Notes under the pieces: model-generated
The model's database searches: none
Told to the model about the DNA's origin: nothing
Seen by the model: only the letters and a program-made list of their open reading frames with translations
From: Ruminiclostridium cellobioparum subsp. termitidis CT1112
GTDB lineage: Bacteria; Bacillota; Clostridia; Acetivibrionales; DSM-1351
Length of the DNA: 64,000 nucleotides
Direction of reading: 5' to 3'
NCBI RefSeq assembly: GCF_000350485.1
Contig: NZ_AORV01000033.1
Coordinates: forward strand, 1 to 64,000
Program-made: the position numbers and the translations under genes
Shown: one piece after another, positions 59,927-64,000 of the stretch
How positions within the stretch are numbered: the first letter of the stretch is position 1
How the letters are laid out: every line of letters begins with the position of its first letter

Positions 59927-60145
59927 TTATTTTTGCTCTCTTATCCTTTTAATCTCTTCTGGCTTACCCCTGTTACTTTTGAAATCATTTCAATATCTAA
60001 TCCGTGTGCTAATAAAGTTTTTATTATCTCAGCGTTCTTTTCTTACCTGTTTCTCAATTGTTATATACCAATCCAATCTTTCCACTCCATTTTAAAAATA
60101 TCATCAAAAGACTCTCCGTCTACATTAAAGCGTAAAACATACTCA
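59927..60145 (-). pseudogene. Rpn-family (PD-(D/E)XK) nuclease C-terminal remnant
   Basis: Minus-strand fragments in changing frames: EYVLRFNVDGESFDD then KMEWKDWIGI and stop, then NAEIIKTLLAHGLDIEMISK and VTGV, then (frame change) EEIKRIREQK and stop. The last parts resemble the conserved C-terminal helix-turn-helix end of the Rpn/transposase_31 family (GLDIE-IA-ITGLS-EEI). At least one stop and one frameshift are present, and the nuclease core is lost. Confidence 0.6.
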
Positions 60146-60191
60146 CCAATTTAAAACCCGACTTGTAGACTAAAAAAACAGCGTATAAGCC

Positions 60192-60221
60192 AAAAACACT
60201 GGCCTTGAAAGCCAGTGTTTA
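60192..60221 (-). terminator. Terminator of rnpB
   Basis: Stem AACACTGGC / GCCAGTGTT-type with a 6-nt loop, followed on the minus strand by TTTTTGG, 14 bp past the rnpB 3' end. Confidence 0.8.
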
Positions 60222-60234
60222 AGCATGGTTGAAT

Positions 60235-60634
60235 GAGTAAGTCTGTAAGCCGGGTTCTGTATTAAATGATCATCTATCTAGGCACTGCATTTCTACAGCG
60301 CTCAAGCCACCTCCCCGGGACTGACGGGCAGTCATTGCGTCCCTCCACGGCGTTGCTCCAGGTGGGGTTTACATAGCCGGCAAGTCACCATGCCGCTGGT
60401 GAGCTCTTACCTCACCTTTCCATCCTTACCGCTCCGGAAGCGGGAACTAAAATGTCAAAGTGGGAAAAATCACTTTAACATTCCACTTCCCACCACCGGA
60501 ACGGCGGTATATCTCTGTTGCACTTTCCTTAAAGTCACCTTCACCGGGAGTTACCCGGCACCATTGCCCTATGGAGCCCGGACTTTCCTCATGTACGCCT
60601 TTTCAGGCTGTACCTGCGATCATCTGGCTTACTC
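60235..60634 (-). ncRNA. rnpB: RNase P RNA, bacterial class A
   Basis: The catalytic RNA of RNase P, which matures tRNA 5' ends, about 400 nt. On the minus strand the 5' part reads GAGTAAGCCAGATGATCGC and then GAGGAAAGTCCGGGCTCC, the conserved CR-I core. The 3' part holds the ACAGAA then ACCCGGCTTA core and closes helix P1 (GAGTAAG with CTTACTC). The full set of P1, P4 and 5'/3' core sequences is present. A consensus promoter lies just upstream and a terminator downstream, so it is a single-gene unit. The exact 5' end could be somewhat upstream of 60634. Confidence 0.95.
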
Positions 60635-60687
60635 AATTATTTATTTGAATATATTTAACTTTATAATATATCATCCTTGGACAACTT

Positions 60688-60716
60688 ATTATAGTTGCTG
60701 AATTTGGATATGTCAA
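60688..60716 (-). promoter_or_regulatory. Consensus sigma-A promoter for rnpB
   Basis: Perfect -35 TTGACA (60711-60716), 17-bp spacer, perfect -10 TATAAT (60688-60693). The -35 overlaps the 3' end of the Nif3-like gene. It would start transcription near 60681, ~47 nt before the P1 helix, implying a short processed leader. Confidence 0.8.
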
Positions 60717-61507
60717 GCAAAAATAAATGGATCGCTTTCCATTTTGCTGCATATCACCTCGATTGAAGCAAATTCATCAGCCAAAAGTTTTTGCAGTTTG
60801 GACAGTATCACATGTTCAGATGCAAAGTGCCCTACGTCTACAATACACAGTCCCATCTCCCTGGCATCCAGAGCAGTATGATACTTTAAATCCCCTGTTA
60901 TAAGCACATCCTGTCCAAGACTCCTTAAGTAATCCAGTTCGACATCAAAGCTTCCGCAAAATACAGCAACTTTTTTTACTTTATCGGGATGTGCTCCTAT
61001 AACTCTGAGATTTGTTATATTCAAGCTTTTCTTTATATTGTCAATAAATTCATTAAAATCAGACTCGTTCTCCAGAGTTCCTGTCCTGCCGAGACCCAGA
61101 TCCTGATCATATCCCTGTGGAACATAAGTCTTTAATGCTTTTAAACCGTTAAGTCCTATGGTTTCTGCCAGAGTGTCATTTACCCCTCCGGCCGCAACGT
61201 CTAGATTTGTATGAGCGCTTATCACACTGATATCCTTTGTAACAAGGGTTTGGATCTGCTGCCCTTTGATTGTGTCAAAATCCAGCTTGCCAAGCTTTGA
61301 AAACAGAAAGGGATGGTGTGATACTATAAGCTCAGCCTCACAGTCTATTGCCTCCCTGATGACCCTTGAAGTAACGTCCATGCACAGCAGTACCTTTTTC
61401 ACCCCGTTATGCCGGCTGCCAACCATCAGCCCCACATTATCCCATGTTTCAGCGTAATCCCACGGCGCAAGCTTATTTATAAAATCAAGTACCTCTCCAA
61501 CCTTCAT
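60713..61507 (-). CDS. Nif3-like dinuclear metal centre protein
   Basis: A 264-residue protein of the Nif3/YqfO (DUF34) family. The N-terminus LDFINKLAPWDYAETWDNVG and the metal-ligand segments LIVSHHPFLFSKLGK, AHTNLDVAAGGVND and VDVGHFASEH are conserved. It is a hexameric two-metal protein, suggested to act as GTP cyclohydrolase I-like or as a metal-site enzyme; the function is not settled. It lies directly after trmK, the usual pair in Firmicutes (yqfN-yqfO), and its C-terminus overlaps the rnpB promoter. Confidence 0.94.
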   Translation of the reverse strand: MKVGEVLDFINKLAPWDYAETWDNVGLMVGSRHNGVKKVLLCMDVTSRVIREAIDCEAELIVSHHPFLFSKLGKLDFDTIKGQQIQTLVTKDISVISAHTNLDVAAGGVNDTLAETIGLNGLKALKTYVPQGYDQDLGLGRTGTLENESDFNEFIDNIKKSLNITNLRVIGAHPDKVKKVAVFCGSFDVELDYLRSLGQDVLITGDLKYHTALDAREMGLCIVDVGHFASEHVILSKLQKLLADEFASIEVICSKMESDPFIFA

Positions 61508-61532
61508 ATACTCCTACTCCTTATAAACTATT

Positions 61533-62240
61533 CTATGATTTACCTTTATCAAGTTGACATATTAGCTTTAAATAATCACTTTTTAAACTCTGATAATGAT
61601 TTAAAAGCCCGTCATTATCACGCATATCCTCCAGCTGCCCCAGCACCCTGTTTATTTGCCGCACCTTCATTTCACAATAGGACAATAACAGCGGATCCTG
61701 TTTTTTTATAAGACACTCTCCCACATGCAGCTGAAAATTTTCATAGCCTTTATTCTGCCCATCAAATCTGGCAGCCATAACACAATATATTTTATTTCCC
61801 TCTGCCGAAAGCTCTTCGTCAAAAATATTAAAATTATGATGGTACAGCCATTTTCTTACCACATCCAGGTCATTCATGGGCTGTAATACCAGCACAGCTT
61901 CACCGCAGACTTTTTCAGCATCGGCTTCCAATAATTCCGTTAAAAGTGTACCTCCCATACCCGCAATGATTATAGCATCTGCTTCATTTTTTTCTATGGT
62001 TTCAAGTCCGCTGCCCATTCTTGTTTCAATCACGTCACAAAGTTTGTATTTCAATATATTTCTATCCGCCACCTGAACCGGCCCTATCCTGACATCAGAA
62101 GCAATTGCCTTTTTGCATCTTCCCTGCTGTATCAGGTATATTGGCAGGTAAGCATGGTCCGTTCCGATATCTGCCACTGTGCCGCACTCAGGAACCTTGT
62201 CTGCAATTAATTTCAGCCTTCCCTTAAGCTCCAAACTCAA
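61533..62240 (-). CDS. trmK: tRNA (adenine22-N1)-methyltransferase TrmK
   Basis: A 235-residue SAM-dependent methyltransferase that makes m1A22 in tRNA. The SAM motif is VADIGTDHAYLPIYL, followed by the catalytic-region motif IIIAGMGGTLLTELLEA and VLQPMNDLDVVRKWL. These are the conserved features of TrmK (YqfN, COG2384). It precedes the Nif3-like gene by 25 bp in the same direction. Confidence 0.96.
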   Translation of the reverse strand: MSLELKGRLKLIADKVPECGTVADIGTDHAYLPIYLIQQGRCKKAIASDVRIGPVQVADRNILKYKLCDVIETRMGSGLETIEKNEADAIIIAGMGGTLLTELLEADAEKVCGEAVLVLQPMNDLDVVRKWLYHHNFNIFDEELSAEGNKIYCVMAARFDGQNKGYENFQLHVGECLIKKQDPLLLSYCEMKVRQINRVLGQLEDMRDNDGLLNHYQSLKSDYLKLICQLDKGKS

Positions 62241-62335
62241 ATCGTCCTCCGGAATTAAATCTTTTTTATTTTTATTGTATCGTCAAGGTAAATTATACAC
62301 ATAATATTAATGAATTATCAACTGGAAAGGAATTA

Positions 62336-62518
62336 ATGAGCAAAATGCCTCCCTACAAAAAAACAAATAAGGTAAATGATATTGAAAGGCCTCTGTCAAC
62401 CAATATACTCGGCAGAGATATTCTTGGAATAAATCCGAACATTTCTGCAATTAATAAAACAGACCTGGAGCTTCAGGATGAAGATCTGAGTATGGATTTT
62501 ACAAAGAAAATCAAATAG
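62336..62518 (+). CDS. Small hypothetical protein, 60 residues
   Basis: Not recognised. AAAGGA lies 4-6 nt before the ATG at 62336. The product is soluble, with a basic N-terminus (MSKMPPYKKTNKVND) and an acidic C-terminal part (LELQDEDLSMDFTKKIK). It is the only plus-strand gene of the last 20 kb, divergent from trmK. A hairpin (62517-62558) follows. It has no overlapping gene, which supports it as real. Confidence 0.6.
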   Translation: MSKMPPYKKTNKVNDIERPLSTNILGRDILGINPNISAINKTDLELQDEDLSMDFTKKIK

Positions 62519-62558
62519 CTAAAGCCGCAGTTCCCAGTTCGGTATTGTGGCCTTAGCT
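62517..62558. terminator. Hairpin after the 60-residue gene
   Basis: Stem AGCTAAAGCC / GGCCTTAGCT (one mismatch) at 62517-62526 and 62549-62558; no T run, so it is only a possible terminator for the convergent genes. Confidence 0.4.
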
Positions 62559-62615
62559 ATGTATGATATCATTGATTATAACAGACAGCCTGCATCAGAT
62601 TTATAAAAATAAAAA

Positions 62616-63725
62616 CTAACGGGGATCGGTATACATGTACTTACTGTAATCCCACAACAGCTCGCTCAGTTCCACATCCTTTTCATATGTCAGATCCACA
62701 AAAACATTCTGGACCTTTACTATGGGTTTCAGCGGATTCAGCGGGTTTACATGCATCAATTCCCCGATCTCACCTGTATTCAGCATTACATAATCCCCGA
62801 TATAATGGCATACAATCCTTTCGATAAACACTTTCAGCATGATCCGGTCCAACTGATTGGCCATCTCATCCTGCATATATTTCAATACTTCAAATACCGA
62901 TTTTCTCTTTGAATAAACCTTGTCCGAGGTCATGGCATCATATACATCCGCTATGGCTAGCACCTTTGCGTATTGATGAATCTGGTCATCCTTGGCCCCC
63001 AGCGGATATCCTGAGCCGTCGGTCCGCTCATGGTGCATGAGTACAGCCATCTTAATTCCCTTGCTGATGTCATACATGTTTTCTATCATACGGTACCCAT
63101 AAGTTGTATGATTCTGTATTTCTTCCAGCTCTTCGGGCAGCAGACTGCCCTTTTTATTCAAAATATTTGTGTCAACCTTTGCTTTCCCTACATCATGGAG
63201 CAGACCGGCCTTGGCAATCTCCTCCACCGATTTGGCGTCACAGCCAAGCCACTTTGCCAGAGTCATGGCCAATAGAGAAACGTTTACACAATGGGCATAT
63301 GTATATTCGTCAACTGTGCGGATTGAATCAATACATTTCAGAACGTCAAAGGAATCATGTACATTTTTTCTTATGTTAACCAATGCATGATCTACATTTC
63401 TGCTGTCCAGGCTTTTTCCTGAATTAATGGTGTCCAGAACTTCCTTTACCTCCTGCTTGGCCTCTGTATATGACTGTGTGAGTTCTTCAGACATTTCTCT
63501 TTTCTTAATATCTTTTTCGAAGCCGCTTATTTCCTCTACAACAATATTATCATCATAAATTTCGACCTGGATAGGTTTCAACCTGAACCTTTTGACCTTT
63601 TTCTCCAGAGTCTCGGTAATATATGTGCCTTTTGGAATCAGACAGGCACCTGCTTCAGTACAAATATCTTCTGTCAAGAGCATCCCTGCAACACAACTTT
63701 GCGCTGTAATATAAATATGCCGCAT
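62616..63725 (-). CDS. HD-GYP domain protein (c-di-GMP phosphodiesterase type)
   Basis: A 369-residue protein. Residues ~1-135 are a helical/beta region of no named family (RFRLKPIQVEIYDDN). The HD-GYP domain (~140-310) has HCVNVSLLAM, GLLHDVGKAKVD, HHERTDGSGYPLG (the GYP motif), YAKVLAIADVYDAMTSD. The HD and GYP residues are present, so c-di-GMP hydrolysis is likely. A C-terminal ~55 residues follow. No receiver domain or membrane segment. The last 275 bp of the window, upstream of this gene, hold AT-rich sequence and no gene. Confidence 0.93.
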   Translation of the reverse strand: MRHIYITAQSCVAGMLLTEDICTEAGACLIPKGTYITETLEKKVKRFRLKPIQVEIYDDNIVVEEISGFEKDIKKREMSEELTQSYTEAKQEVKEVLDTINSGKSLDSRNVDHALVNIRKNVHDSFDVLKCIDSIRTVDEYTYAHCVNVSLLAMTLAKWLGCDAKSVEEIAKAGLLHDVGKAKVDTNILNKKGSLLPEELEEIQNHTTYGYRMIENMYDISKGIKMAVLMHHERTDGSGYPLGAKDDQIHQYAKVLAIADVYDAMTSDKVYSKRKSVFEVLKYMQDEMANQLDRIMLKVFIERIVCHYIGDYVMLNTGEIGELMHVNPLNPLKPIVKVQNVFVDLTYEKDVELSELLWDYSKYMYTDPR

Positions 63726-64000
63726 AAAGTAATTCCTCCAAACTGTAAATAAAGAGCAAAAATCATTATTACATAATTACAATTATACTATTACAACCAG
63801 CTTCCTCATGTTACTGCAATGGATTGGCATTAATTAAACATATCTCATCCTGAATTGGACAACCCGTTACAGATACGGGATATCATAAAAAGCACACTCC
63901 TTTTCCTTGCCCCAACTTAAATTAGATTTCCATAGTTTCTATTTTAACTTGTGAATTTTGCCTTGTAAACTAATATCTAACATTTTTGAAATTCTGTACA

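Noticed and set aside
1-64000. CRISPR array, tRNA genes or prophage
   Set aside because: No regular short direct repeats with spacers, no cloverleaf with CCA-type ends and no phage structural gene were seen. The Cas4-like domain at 42910-45261 is part of a helicase and has no cas neighbours.
63726-64000. Gene upstream of the HD-GYP gene at the window end
   Set aside because: The stretch is AT-rich with many stops in all frames; only a weak ATCCCGTATC-type palindrome is visible.

Overview
The window reads as a mesophilic, low-to-moderate GC, spore-forming Firmicute of class Clostridia, most like the Ruminiclostridium/Acetivibrio group. This rests on gene content (SpoVS, FapR-controlled fab cluster, ferredoxin-linked indolepyruvate oxidoreductase, DUF1540 and ComFB proteins), strong AGGAGG ribosome binding sites and AT-rich spacers. 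It is an inference from content and not a database match. Nearly all genes are on the minus strand, so the text below goes right to left within blocks.

Region 1-29.4 kb is a chromosomal housekeeping block. In transcription order it carries cinA-murJ, recA (LexA-box promoter), recX, rimO-pgsA, then fapR-plsX-fabH-fabD-fabG-acpP-fabF (fatty acid and phospholipid synthesis), rnc, an Elp3-like radical SAM gene, and smc-ftsY plus a UPF0182 membrane protein cut by the window edge. The usual rnc/radical SAM/smc/ftsY run is interrupted at 7.5-12.9 kb by an accessory set: TetR-nitroreductase-aldo/keto reductase, a CoA-binding protein, a cysteine-containing Gly/Arg-rich protein of coat-like appearance, an Fe/Mn superoxide dismutase and SpoVS.

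Region 29.7-49.3 kb holds an SDR-type epimerase, a membrane-anchored NodB-like deacetylase, the iorA-iorB-paaK-ACT operon for ferredoxin-dependent aryl-pyruvate oxidation, an LCP cell-wall ligase, ComFB, yqeG-aroE, a paired helicase operon (Fe-S helicase with an N-terminal nuclease-like domain, and a UvrD-like helicase), an aldo/keto reductase, a 58-residue DUF1540 protein, an FMN split-barrel protein, an HD phosphohydrolase and a YcaQ-like DNA glycosylase.

Region 49.5-58.5 kb is one sugar operon: a LacI-type regulator (frameshifted here), a lipoprotein solute-binding protein, two ABC permeases, a GH38 alpha-mannosidase and a glycerate kinase. GH38 followed by glycerate kinase suggests that the substrate is mannosylglycerate, imported by an ABC system instead of the PTS known for E. 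coli MngA/MngB. Region 59.0-60.15 kb is a gene graveyard (GNAT, inositol-monophosphatase and Rpn-nuclease remnants, one AT-rich orphan). It is followed by rnpB (RNase P RNA), a Nif3-like protein, trmK, a small unknown gene and an HD-GYP gene.

The most unusual material is non-coding. (a) A ~358-bp T-shaped palindromic element is present twice (24.87 and 58.66 kb), with a shorter relative at 30.80 kb. All three keep the same non-complementary internal loop. (b) A two-hairpin module ending in AGGAGGT forms the leader and ribosome binding site of three unrelated genes (aldo/keto reductase, superoxide dismutase, murJ), with stem complementarity kept despite sequence change. (c) Two other palindromic families (AAGTCAATTAC ends; a 185-bp element at 21.5 kb) are also present. 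No CRISPR array, tRNA, intact transposase or prophage was seen.
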